A stretch of 59,599 bases of DNA from positions 1 through 59,599 of the forward strand of contig DQTK01000016.1 in NCBI GenBank assembly GCA_015662815.1. Direction: 5' to 3'. The notes below the pieces were generated by a model. It was given only the letters and a program-made list of their open reading frames with translations. It was not told the origin of the DNA and made no database searches. This document shows positions 14,611-21,808 of this stretch, in pieces. Source of the stretch: Aquifex aeolicus (GTDB lineage: Bacteria; Aquificota; Aquificia; Aquificales; Aquificaceae). A program made the translations under genes and the position numbers. Each line of letters starts with the position of its first letter. Positions within the stretch are counted from its first letter, which is position 1.

Positions 14611-15835
14611 GTTTCTTTACCTCTCTCTGAAGCTTTTTAAAAGCCTTTCTTATTCCTCTTATAGCCTGTCTTATTCTGTGTTCATTCTCAACCAGAGCAA
14701 ACCTTACATATCCCTCACCGTACTGTCCAAAACCTATTCCCGGAGAGACAGCAACTTTTGCTTCTTTGAGTAAAAACATTGAAAAATCTAAAGAGTTCAT
14801 ATTGATCCACTCCGGAATCTTTGCCCATACGAACATAGTTGCCTTCGGTTTTTTCACTTTCCAACCCAACTTATTTAATCCTTCCACAAGGACATTTCTT
14901 CTCTTTTCATAGATTCTTGCGTTTTCCTCGACGATCTCATACGGACTGTCCAGGGCTATTATTGAAGCGACTTGAATCGGGGTAAATATTCCGTAATCTA
15001 AGTAACTCTTCAGATGTGCAAGATTCTTTATAAGAATTTCATTTCCCAGTACGAAAGCTACACGCCATCCTGCCATTGAGAAACCTTTGGACATTGAGTA
15101 TATTTCTACAGCTACATCTTTTGCACCTTCTATTTCAAGAATTGAAGGAGGTTTATAACCATCAAAGGCTATATCTGCATAAGCAAAATCGTGAATAATC
15201 CATATGCCATTTTCTTTAGCAAACCTTACCAAGTCCCTAAAAAAATCCCTGTCCACCGTAATAGTTGTAGGATTGTGGGGAAAACTCACTACTACTGCTT
15301 TTGGTTTAGGCATAGCGGTTTTTATAATTTCGTAAAGTCTTCTTAAGAATTCCTCTTGGCAGGTTTCATCCTCCGAAAAATTTAAAGGTACTGAATGAAC
15401 CTCTCCTCCGGCTATTATAGGGGCGTAGTAATGAATAGGATAGGTGGGGTTCGAGACGATAACGGTATCTCCCGGAGAAATCATTGCGAGCATAAGGTGG
15501 GAATAACCTTCTTTTGCCCCTATGGTTAGAATAGCCTCCCTTTCTGGGTCTAATTTTACACCGTATCTCCTCCAGTAAAAATCACATATTGCTTTTCTGA
15601 GCCTCGGTATCCCCCTTGAAGCTGAATATCCATGGACATGAGGCTTTTGAGCTACTTCGCAGAGTTTATCTATTATATGCTTTGCTGGAGGAAGATTGGG
15701 ATTTCCCATTCCCAAATCAACTATGTCCTCTCCCTGCCTTCTCATTCTATACTTCAATTCATTAACCATAGAAAAAACATATTGGGGAAGTCTCTTTATT
15801 CTAGGGAAAGCCCATTCCATAGTGTCATCAATCAT
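14588..15835 (-). CDS. PLP-dependent class I aminotransferase (AlaC/AspC-like)
   Basis: Fold-type I aminotransferase of 415 aa. Landmarks are DLGMGNPNLPP at the N-terminus, the Asn in SFPHNPTT, the Asp-Tyr pair in HDFAYADIAFDGY, the PLP lysine in SMSKGFSMAGWR, and the substrate-carboxylate Arg in YVRFALVEN. It most resembles the AlaC branch (glutamate-pyruvate aminotransferase), but the amino-acid range cannot be read from sequence. The ATG at 15835 is preceded by GAGGAG inside dksA and overlaps dksA by 8 bases, so the pair is translationally coupled. Confidence 0.88.
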   Translation of the reverse strand: MIDDTMEWAFPRIKRLPQYVFSMVNELKYRMRRQGEDIVDLGMGNPNLPPAKHIIDKLCEVAQKPHVHGYSASRGIPRLRKAICDFYWRRYGVKLDPEREAILTIGAKEGYSHLMLAMISPGDTVIVSNPTYPIHYYAPIIAGGEVHSVPLNFSEDETCQEEFLRRLYEIIKTAMPKPKAVVVSFPHNPTTITVDRDFFRDLVRFAKENGIWIIHDFAYADIAFDGYKPPSILEIEGAKDVAVEIYSMSKGFSMAGWRVAFVLGNEILIKNLAHLKSYLDYGIFTPIQVASIIALDSPYEIVEENARIYEKRRNVLVEGLNKLGWKVKKPKATMFVWAKIPEWINMNSLDFSMFLLKEAKVAVSPGIGFGQYGEGYVRFALVENEHRIRQAIRGIRKAFKKLQREVKKLEPERNP

Positions 15836-16190
15836 TTTCCATCTCCTCTTCCAATTCTTTACATTTAATGCACATAGTTGTAACAGGTCTTGCCTTTAAC
15901 CTTTCATATGGAATTTCTGTCCCGCAATTTTCACATATACCGTAGTTACCCATTTCTATTTTCATAAGTGCGTAATCAATTTTATGAATAAGTTTAGCCT
16001 CCCTGCCTCTAATCCTGAAGGTTATAAAACGGTCCGTTTCCATATCAGCTCTGTCTATTTCGTCTCCACCCTCGAAAACTACGTTGGAAGGGTCTTTAAT
16101 CTGCTGCTCAGCGGATTCTATAAGTTTTCTTCTCATTTCCAGAAGTATAGCTTTAAGTTCGTTTATCTGTTCTTCCGTCAAATGGTGCAA
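15828..16190 (-). CDS. dksA: DksA/TraR-family RNA polymerase-binding protein
   Basis: 120-residue member of the DksA family, which enters the RNA polymerase secondary channel and adjusts promoters together with ppGpp. A coiled-coil N-terminal half (EQINELKAILLEMRRKL) is followed by the tip motif DxxDxA in DEIDRADMETD and a four-cysteine zinc finger (CENC, then CIKC). Start is TTG 16190, chosen because GGAGG stands just upstream on this strand. It leads a unit with the aminotransferase and the CC-ended protein. Confidence 0.9.
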   Translation of the reverse strand: MHHLTEEQINELKAILLEMRRKLIESAEQQIKDPSNVVFEGGDEIDRADMETDRFITFRIRGREAKLIHKIDYALMKIEMGNYGICENCGTEIPYERLKARPVTTMCIKCKELEEEMEND

Positions 16191-16219
16191 TTTTCCCTCC
16201 TAAAAATGGCTTATTTATA

Positions 16220-16777
16220 TTAATCTACAAATCTATTGGAGTCTTTTCTAATCTTTTCGAGAAGTTCCTTCTTCCCTTCAACAAAAATAGCCACCCATTC
16301 TGCTAGTCTTCTCCCTAACCTTCTGCAGGCTTCTTTTTCCTCTTCTGTTCTCGGCTCTCCTGCTATTACAGCTCCGTAATGAAGGGTAAATCTTTTTCCC
16401 ACATAGTCCGTTACACCGAAAACAAGGAATCCAAAGTTCATGAGCATCGTCAAGATAGACATACATGCTATTTCGTTTCCTCCCCCCCATCCTCCTGAGG
16501 AGGAAAAGGCACATGCTATTTTTCCATCAATTTCTCCCCAAAGGTCTCCTATAACTTCGTCGAAGAATCTCTTCATCTTCCAGGAAACTATACCCATGTT
16601 CGTCGGAGAACCTACCGCTAAACCATCAGCCCATAATATATCTTCTTTTGTTACATCATCCACATGCTTGAGCCTTACCTCAGTACCCTCAACGGAACGT
16701 GCTCCCTCCGCTACCAGCATAGCCATTTTTTCCGTATTTCCCGTTTTCGAATCGTATATTATGAGAACTCTTCCCAT
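16220..16777 (-). CDS. Flavodoxin / WrbA-like flavoprotein
   Basis: FMN-binding flavodoxin fold of 185 aa. The phosphate loop is YDSKTGNTEKMA (residues 8-19), followed by GSPTNMGIVSWKMK and the SSSGGWGGGNE loop that contacts the isoalloxazine ring. The last loop and the extension after residue 130 fit flavodoxin-like NAD(P)H:quinone reductases (WrbA/FldA-type) rather than short electron-carrier flavodoxins. Partner and substrate are not visible. It lies 29 bases upstream of dksA on the same strand and divergent from gmk. Confidence 0.82.
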   Translation of the reverse strand: MGRVLIIYDSKTGNTEKMAMLVAEGARSVEGTEVRLKHVDDVTKEDILWADGLAVGSPTNMGIVSWKMKRFFDEVIGDLWGEIDGKIACAFSSSGGWGGGNEIACMSILTMLMNFGFLVFGVTDYVGKRFTLHYGAVIAGEPRTEEEKEACRRLGRRLAEWVAIFVEGKKELLEKIRKDSNRFVD

Positions 16778-16819
16778 AATAAAGATTTTAAAAGCTTCGG
16801 AATCTAAAAACTGAATTAT

Positions 16820-16825
16820 GATAAT
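16820..16825 (+). promoter_or_regulatory. -10 box for gmk, possible leaderless start
   Basis: GATAAT ends 8 bases before the gmk ATG at 16834, within TATGATAAT. No Shine-Dalgarno site precedes the ATG and no clear -35 is seen. Confidence 0.35.
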
Positions 16826-16833
16826 TTCATAAT

Positions 16834-17484
16834 ATGGGCAAGCTATTTATTCTTTCCGCTCCTTCGGGAACCGGGAAAACAACGGTAGCACAAAAGCTTT
16901 TATCGGAGCTTGCGGATTTCGAAAGAATTGTAACTTACACCACGAGAAAGCCCAGACCCTATGAACAGCCGGGTATAGATTACGTATTTATTTCAAAAGA
17001 GGAATTTGAAAAGAAGATTAAAGAGGATTTCTTCCTTGAGTATGCAAATGTTTACGGAAATTTTTACGGAACTCCTAAGGAAGAAATAGAAAGAATAACC
17101 CAAAAAGAGGGAAAAGATGCCCTTCTGGTTATAGACGTTCAAGGAGCTTTTAAAGTAAAAGAGCTTATGCCGGATGCAATTACGATATTCCTTCTTCCTC
17201 CTTCACTCGAAGAGCTTAAAAGAAGAATAGAGGCAAGGGGTTATAGAGATGAAAATTTAGAAAAGAGACTCAGCACGGCTCATGATGAAATACCGTGTGC
17301 GCGATTCTTCGACTATATAGTTGTGAATGATTTTTTAAACGATGCAGTAGAAAAGGTAAAGTCTATAATCATTTCCTACAGGGTTGAAAGGGAGAGAATG
17401 CTGAAGGAGATAGAAAAGTTTAGATTAAATAAAGAAATAGTGATTATGGTTAAAGGAGGTAAATGTTATGTCAAGGAGACCTAA
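16834..17484 (+). CDS. gmk: Guanylate kinase
   Basis: Phosphorylates GMP to GDP with ATP. The P-loop is SAPSGTGKTTVA (residues 7-18). The GMP-binding segment has YTTRKPRPYEQPGIDYVFIS with its conserved Arg and Tyr residues, and a lid arginine-rich region lies near residue 130-145. Length 216 aa is normal, with a short extra C-terminal tail. It overlaps rpoZ by 17 bases; gmk-rpoZ is a widely conserved pair. Confidence 0.96.
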   Translation: MGKLFILSAPSGTGKTTVAQKLLSELADFERIVTYTTRKPRPYEQPGIDYVFISKEEFEKKIKEDFFLEYANVYGNFYGTPKEEIERITQKEGKDALLVIDVQGAFKVKELMPDAITIFLLPPSLEELKRRIEARGYRDENLEKRLSTAHDEIPCARFFDYIVVNDFLNDAVEKVKSIIISYRVERERMLKEIEKFRLNKEIVIMVKGGKCYVKET

Positions 17485-17698
17485 GATAGAAGAAGCTTTA
17501 AAAAAAGTTGAATCAAGGTATGAGTTGGTGCACGCGGTGGTAAAGAGAACCGTTCAACTTCTGAAAGAGGGGGATGATTTTTTTATCAGAAGGGATGATG
17601 ACCTTTACAAAAAAACCTTCGCTGCTATTGAAGATATCGCAGAAGGGAAGGTGAAAATAGTTAGGAAAGATGAAATAAAAGAAAAGAGAGAGGAATGA
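17468..17698 (+). CDS. rpoZ: RNA polymerase omega subunit
   Basis: 76-residue omega subunit that helps assemble beta' into RNA polymerase. The N-terminal helix RPKIEEALKKVESRYELVHA has the family pattern, including the R-Y/F-x-L segment, and the charged tail is typical. Start ATG 17468 has AAAGGAGGT upstream inside gmk. The ATGA overlap with the next gene indicates coupling. Confidence 0.92.
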   Translation: MSRRPKIEEALKKVESRYELVHAVVKRTVQLLKEGDDFFIRRDDDLYKKTFAAIEDIAEGKVKIVRKDEIKEKREE

Positions 17699-18885
17699 TT
17701 TTATTAATCTTTATCTTTGCTGTCTGCATAGCCTTTCCTTATCAAGAATTAGAAAAGGGACAAATAGAAAAAGTTTTTAGGAAATTCGGGGAAGGGGCTT
17801 TATCTTCCCTGGAGTTAAAAGTTGTAAAAGCTTATATTGAGCAATTAAAAATTCCTGTAGAACCTTATATAGAGTTGTACGCTAAGGGGCTTATACTTGA
17901 AAGAGAAGGGAAATTAGAAGAAGCAATACTGACTTATTTGAAGTCAATAGAGTTAAATCCCAATTACAATCCATCTTACTATCGATTTAATTTCCTGATA
18001 CGTAAAGTTAAAAATAAAGAGCTGTACAGACAAAAAATAGGAGAAATTTTAAAGGAAAGATTTAGAAAGGCTCCTACGGTTATCTTGGAAAATCCAAGCG
18101 ATCACTACGTATTTCTAGTGGAAAAAATGAGCCAATATCTGTTCGTTTTTAAGGGGAGTAAACTTGTGGAAATGTATCCGGTAACTACCGGGATGAATAT
18201 CGGAGATAAAGAAAAAGAAGGAGATGGGAAAACACCCGAAGGGATTTATTACTTCACTCGTTTTATACCTCCCGAAAGTCTCTCCGAAATATACGGAGGT
18301 ATAGCTGTAGCTTTAAACTATCCTAATCCCTACGATAGACTTCTCGGCAAAACGGGAAGCGGTATATGGCTTCATGGAAGTAATGAAGAGGATAGGAATA
18401 ATCTTCCCTTCAGTACGAGGGGATGTGTTGTTGCACAAACTGATATACTAAAAACTTCTTTAGCCCCAAAAATAAATTTAGAGAACACACTCATAGGAAT
18501 TTACAAGGTAATTCCCGAAAAATTGACTACGGAGGATATTGAAAGTTTTATAAAAAAATGGAAAAATGCTTGGGAAAGGAAAGATTTTGAAAAGTTTATA
18601 TCTTTTTACTCGAAGAATTTCCTCTGGAAAGGGGGAGGATTTCGTGAATGGAAAAACTATAAAAGGCGAACTATTCTCTCTAAGAGATACATAAAAATAG
18701 ATATTTCAAATCTAACCGTGTTAGCTTTTGCAAAAAACGGTGATAAACTTCCCAGGTATTATGTTGTAGAATTTTTTCAAGAGTACAATTCTGACAGCTA
18801 TGCAGATAAGGGTATTAAGAGAATGTATGTAGTAAGGGAAAAAGGACAACTAAAAATTCTATCTGAGGAATTTATAATGAGGTAG
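17695..18885 (+). CDS. L,D-transpeptidase (YkuD) with TPR and C-terminal NTF2-like domains
   Basis: Secreted cell-wall enzyme of 396 aa. A short signal peptide (MILLIFIFAVCIAFP) is followed by a TPR-like helical region with GKLEEAILTYLKSIELNP. The YkuD domain (about 120-260) has a catalytic block beginning WLHGSNEED and ending STRGCVV with the nucleophile Cys. The last 120 residues (KKWKNAWERKDFEKFISFY onward) look like an NTF2/SnoaL-type accessory domain often attached to these enzymes. The residue before GC is Arg where many members have His; variants exist. It overlaps rpoZ by 4 bases. Role: 3-3 peptidoglycan cross-links or lipoprotein anchoring. Confidence 0.88.
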   Translation: MILLIFIFAVCIAFPYQELEKGQIEKVFRKFGEGALSSLELKVVKAYIEQLKIPVEPYIELYAKGLILEREGKLEEAILTYLKSIELNPNYNPSYYRFNFLIRKVKNKELYRQKIGEILKERFRKAPTVILENPSDHYVFLVEKMSQYLFVFKGSKLVEMYPVTTGMNIGDKEKEGDGKTPEGIYYFTRFIPPESLSEIYGGIAVALNYPNPYDRLLGKTGSGIWLHGSNEEDRNNLPFSTRGCVVAQTDILKTSLAPKINLENTLIGIYKVIPEKLTTEDIESFIKKWKNAWERKDFEKFISFYSKNFLWKGGGFREWKNYKRRTILSKRYIKIDISNLTVLAFAKNGDKLPRYYVVEFFQEYNSDSYADKGIKRMYVVREKGQLKILSEEFIMR

Positions 18886-18894
18886 GGGAAAAGG

Positions 18895-19230
18895 ATGGCA
18901 ATTATTTTCCTTTTTATCTTGTTTTTCAAGCTTTTGCCGTATGTGGTTTGGATTACGATGTAGAAATGAAATTCAAAATCGAGAAAAAATAGGAGAGAAA
19001 TTCAGGAGGGCGGATGTTATTTTGTATGTCCCTATAATTTATAACTCTAAGTATACGCGCTTAGTGCCTTAAATAAAATAAATAAAATAGAAGCAATTGG
19101 TATTGCAGATGGTCATTCAAAGAACTCTGTTTCGAATAAAGAAGCTGCAAAAAAGAGGGCACTGAATATAGCCAGTAAACTTTTTTCCGACATAGTTAAG
19201 AGAAAAGGTATTGTTTATATTAGTCAATAG
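18895..19230 (+). pseudogene. Decayed small exported-protein gene
   Basis: After the L,D-transpeptidase stop, coding-like pieces appear in several plus-strand frames. An ATG at 18895 gives a hydrophobic MAIIFLFILFF. Another frame gives AFAVCGLDYDVEMKFKIEKK, a third gives REKFRRADVILYVPIIYNS, and a last one gives IEAIGIADGHSKNSVSNK and continues to a TAG at 19228-19230. Read across the shifts they form one plausible secreted protein of about 100 residues with a helical, Lys-rich C-terminus, loosely like LPP20-type lipoproteins. At least three frameshifts would be needed, so the gene is dead or badly sequenced. Its end overlaps convergent hisF. Confidence 0.55.
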
Positions 19231-19981
19231 GTCTAACGTTGATGCCTTTTTCCCGTAAGAACTCTTTTAAATCCGGAATGGATATTTCCCTAAAGTGGAA
19301 TACGGAAGCTGCTAAAGTAGCCTCTACCTTAGTCCTTTTAAAAACTTCGTAGAAGTGTTCTTTTTTTCCTGCACCACCGGAAGCTATGACCGGTATGCTT
19401 ACAGCTTCAGATATTGCTTTGTTTAGGTCAATATCGTATCCATCTTTTGTTCCGTCCTTATCCATAGATGTCAGTAGTATTTCTCCTGCCCCTAAACTTT
19501 CTATCTTTTTTGCCCACTCTACGGCATCTATACCAGTGGGAGTTCTTCCTCCGTGTATATAAACTTCCCAGGAGTTGCCCTTTCTCTTTGCATCTATAGC
19601 AACTACTATACACTGGGAACCGAATCTCCTTGCTCCTTCGTAGATAAGTCGGGGATTCTTTACGGCGGCAGTATTTATAGAAACCTTATCTGCACCAGAT
19701 TCAAGAAGTTTCCTCATATCTTCAAGATTCCTGATACCCCCTCCCACGGTAAAGGGCATAAATACGGTTTCTGCTACATTTCTAACAACATCTAGCATAA
19801 TGTTTCTGTCTTCCGCAGAAGCCGTTATATCCAGGAAAACCAGTTCATCTGCACCTTCTTCTTCGTATCGTTTTGCTACTTCTACAGGGTCTCCTGCATC
19901 CCTTAGGTTTAAAAACTTTATTCCTTTGACCACTCTCCCTTTATCGACGTCAAGACAGGGAATAATCCTCTTCGCGAGCAT
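19220..19981 (-). CDS. hisF: Imidazole glycerol phosphate synthase, cyclase subunit HisF
   Basis: (beta/alpha)8 cyclase that, with HisH, makes IGP and AICAR in histidine synthesis. The catalytic aspartates fall exactly at D11 (CLDVDKGRVVKG) and D130 (IVVAIDAKR). Phosphate loops GGGIRNLED and ASGGAGKKEHF are intact. I start at ATG 19981 (MLAKRIIPCLD), giving the standard 253 aa; the open frame to 20044 would overlap divergent atpB. No other his gene is in the window. Confidence 0.96.
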   Translation of the reverse strand: MLAKRIIPCLDVDKGRVVKGIKFLNLRDAGDPVEVAKRYEEEGADELVFLDITASAEDRNIMLDVVRNVAETVFMPFTVGGGIRNLEDMRKLLESGADKVSINTAAVKNPRLIYEGARRFGSQCIVVAIDAKRKGNSWEVYIHGGRTPTGIDAVEWAKKIESLGAGEILLTSMDKDGTKDGYDIDLNKAISEAVSIPVIASGGAGKKEHFYEVFKRTKVEATLAASVFHFREISIPDLKEFLREKGINVRPID

Positions 19982-19989
19982 GAAATTTA

Positions 19990-19998
19990 TGTTATAAT
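19990..19998 (+). promoter_or_regulatory. Extended -10 promoter of the atpB operon
   Basis: TG-T-TATAAT, an extended -10, lies inside the 5' end of hisF, 33 bases before the atpB ATG at 20032. GAGGTAAGG precedes the ATG as ribosome-binding site. The -35 region is poor, as expected for an extended -10. The same nine bases occur before rplY. Confidence 0.55.
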
Positions 19999-20031
19999 CT
20001 TCTAAGCCATCAGGCAAACGAGGTAAGGGAA

Positions 20032-20682
20032 ATGGAATATTCACATGTGGTTTACGGACTTATAGCTGTTGCAGTGGCCGTTGCCGTAATCTTAAAAGGA
20101 GGAAAACCTTCCCTTAAACCTACAAAATATCAGGCTTTGTTAGAAGGATACCTGAGATTTGTCAGAAATATGCTCATTGAAAATATAGGAGAGAAAGGGC
20201 TTAAATACACTCCTTTAATTGCTACAATCGGATTGTTTATTTTCTTCGGAAACCTTTTGGGAATGGTTCCCGGTTTTGAATCCCCTACTGCAAATATAAA
20301 TACAAATCTCGCTATAGCACTGTTAGTTTTCTTCTACTACCATTATGAAGGTATAAAGGAAAACGGATTCGCTTACTTTAAACACTTTATGGGACCCATA
20401 CCCCTTATGGCTCCATTTTTCTTTATAGTTGAGGTAATATCCCATATAGCCAGACCCATTACCCTATCTCTCAGATTGTTCGCAAATATGAAAGCTGGAG
20501 CTCTTCTCCTAATTACTCTTGTCAGTTTAGTAATCAAGAATCCATTTACCTTAGTAGTATCTCCGATAGTTCTTATATTTGTAATCGCTATAAAATTCTT
20601 GGCAATCTTTATACAGACTTACATCTTTATGATTCTTTCGGTAGTTTACTTGGCAGGAGCTGTAGCCTACGAGGAGCATTAA
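20032..20682 (+). CDS. atpB: ATP synthase F0 subunit a
   Basis: Membrane stator subunit that forms the proton half-channels against the c-ring. It has several membrane helices and the essential arginine in SLRLFANMKAG (about residue 148). The PGFESPTANINTNLAIA loop is typical. Length 216 aa is compact. It starts the atpB-usp-atpE unit. The gene after it begins one base past its stop. Confidence 0.95.
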   Translation: MEYSHVVYGLIAVAVAVAVILKGGKPSLKPTKYQALLEGYLRFVRNMLIENIGEKGLKYTPLIATIGLFIFFGNLLGMVPGFESPTANINTNLAIALLVFFYYHYEGIKENGFAYFKHFMGPIPLMAPFFFIVEVISHIARPITLSLRLFANMKAGALLLITLVSLVIKNPFTLVVSPIVLIFVIAIKFLAIFIQTYIFMILSVVYLAGAVAYEEH

Positions 20683-20683
20683 T

Positions 20684-21091
20684 ATGAAAGCACTTATGGT
20701 AATGGTAGATTCTTATTCTGATTGTGAAAAAGCTATAAAATACGCAGTGGATTTTACCCAGAAATTGCAAACACAAGTGGAAATACTCGTTGTTCTTGAA
20801 GATGTGTTTAACCTAGAGAGGGGAAGTGTGACTTTCGGAATGCCTATACCTCCTGAAGTGAAAAGCGAATCTATAAGGAAAATAGAAAAAAAGCTAAAAG
20901 AATTGTGGTTAAAGTATGGGGGTCCCGGGAACTTTCCTAATGTTGAATACAAAGTTGGACCTTTGCATGGAGAGGTAAAAAAGTTTGTTGAAAATAAAGA
21001 TTACGAGCTTATCTTGTGGGCTTGCTATCCTTCTGCTTACCTGTGTAAGATAATAGACGAACTCAATACAGCTTCGCTTATAATCAAATAA
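20684..21091 (+). CDS. Divergent UspA-like protein inside the atp operon
   Basis: 135 residues with the opening of a UspA fold (MKALMVMVDSYSDCEKAIKYAVDF) and alternating strands and helices to the end. The ATP-binding loop Gx2Gx9G(S/T) is missing. Near the expected place stands LILWACYPSAYLCK, with two cysteines. A non-nucleotide-binding or redox/metal-sensitive variant is therefore likely (inference). It lies between the two F0 genes with a one-base gap to atpB and 17 bases to atpE, so it must be cotranscribed with them. An assembly or regulatory role for ATP synthase is a guess from position. Confidence 0.7.
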   Translation: MKALMVMVDSYSDCEKAIKYAVDFTQKLQTQVEILVVLEDVFNLERGSVTFGMPIPPEVKSESIRKIEKKLKELWLKYGGPGNFPNVEYKVGPLHGEVKKFVENKDYELILWACYPSAYLCKIIDELNTASLIIK

Positions 21092-21108
21092 GTTTAAGGA
21101 GGTAGGCG

Positions 21109-21408
21109 ATGAAGAAGTTACTGACATTACTTACAGTAATGATGCCTGCTCTGGCAATGGCTGCAGAGGGCGAAGCCTCAATAGGGAAAGGGCTCCTTTA
21201 CTTGGGAGCTGGACTTGCTATTGGACTCGCTGGGCTCGGCGCAGGTGTTGGAATGGGGCACGCTGTAAGGGGAACCCAAGAAGGTGTTGCTAGAAATCCC
21301 AATGCGGGCGGAAGATTACAGACTTTAATGTTTATAGGACTTGCTTTTATAGAAACAATCGCACTGTACGGATTACTAATAGCATTCATACTTCTATTCG
21401 TTGTTTAA
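21109..21408 (+). CDS. atpE: ATP synthase F0 subunit c with signal peptide
   Basis: Proteolipid of the rotating c-ring. Residues 1-18 form an extra cleavable-looking signal sequence (MKKLLTLLTVMMPALAMA). Then comes the two-helix hairpin: a glycine-rich helix 1 (GAGLAIGLAGLGAGVGMG), a polar loop with the conserved RNP (residues 62-64), and helix 2 with the proton-binding E82 in FIETIALYG. The extra N-terminus resembles what is known for A. aeolicus subunit c. AAGGAGGT precedes the ATG, the strongest ribosome-binding site of this unit, as expected for the most abundant subunit. Confidence 0.95.
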   Translation: MKKLLTLLTVMMPALAMAAEGEASIGKGLLYLGAGLAIGLAGLGAGVGMGHAVRGTQEGVARNPNAGGRLQTLMFIGLAFIETIALYGLLIAFILLFVV

Positions 21409-21453
21409 TCTCTGCTCTTTTTCCCTTAATACTTTTATCAGGAGGATATTGGA

Positions 21454-21597
21454 ATGGTTACGGAAGGATTGAAACCGCATATATCTATAAAGAAGAAAAA
21501 AAGAAAAAGCGGTTTTCTTGCAAGGATGAGAACTAAATCAGGGAGAAAAATAATAGCGAGAAGGAGAAAGAAGGGAAGAAAGAGATTGGCTCCATAA
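21454..21597 (+). CDS. rpmH: Ribosomal protein L34
   Basis: Short basic protein of 47 residues, read directly from the bases. It begins MVTEGLKPHIS. The L34 core follows: an Arg/Lys-rich helix with the GFLARMRTKSGRKIIARRR pattern, ending KKGRKRLAP. GGAGG at 21441-21445 precedes the ATG. It is followed after four bases by yidD, without the rnpA gene that usually stands between them. Confidence 0.95.
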   Translation: MVTEGLKPHISIKKKKRKSGFLARMRTKSGRKIIARRRKKGRKRLAP

Positions 21598-21601
21598 AAT
21601 T

Positions 21602-21808
21602 ATGAAAAAAGGCTTAATCTTCCTTTTAAAATTTTGGCAAAAGACAATATCTCCTCTCTATCCTCCCTCCTGTAGGTATTATCCCACATGTTCAGATTAC
21701 GCTATTATGGCTGTTGAAAAATATGGTGTCGTTAAGGGAAGTTTAAAAGCTTTGCTTAGAATATTGAAGTGTAATCCTTTCTTTAAAGGAGGCGTAGATT
21801 ATCCATGA
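21602..21808 (+). CDS. yidD: Membrane protein insertion efficiency factor YidD
   Basis: Small peripheral membrane protein of 68 residues found next to yidC in most bacteria. The signature is complete: LKFWQKTISPLYPPSCRYYP, then TCSDYAI with three conserved cysteines including the later KCNPF, and the final GGVDYP. The stop overlaps the yidC start as ATGA. It probably assists YidC-dependent insertion. Confidence 0.95.
   Translation: MKKGLIFLLKFWQKTISPLYPPSCRYYPTCSDYAIMAVEKYGVVKGSLKALLRILKCNPFFKGGVDYP

Noticed and set aside
19982..20044. Longer HisF starting at 20044
   Set aside because: It overlaps divergent atpB; ATG 19981 gives D11 and D130 at the standard numbers.
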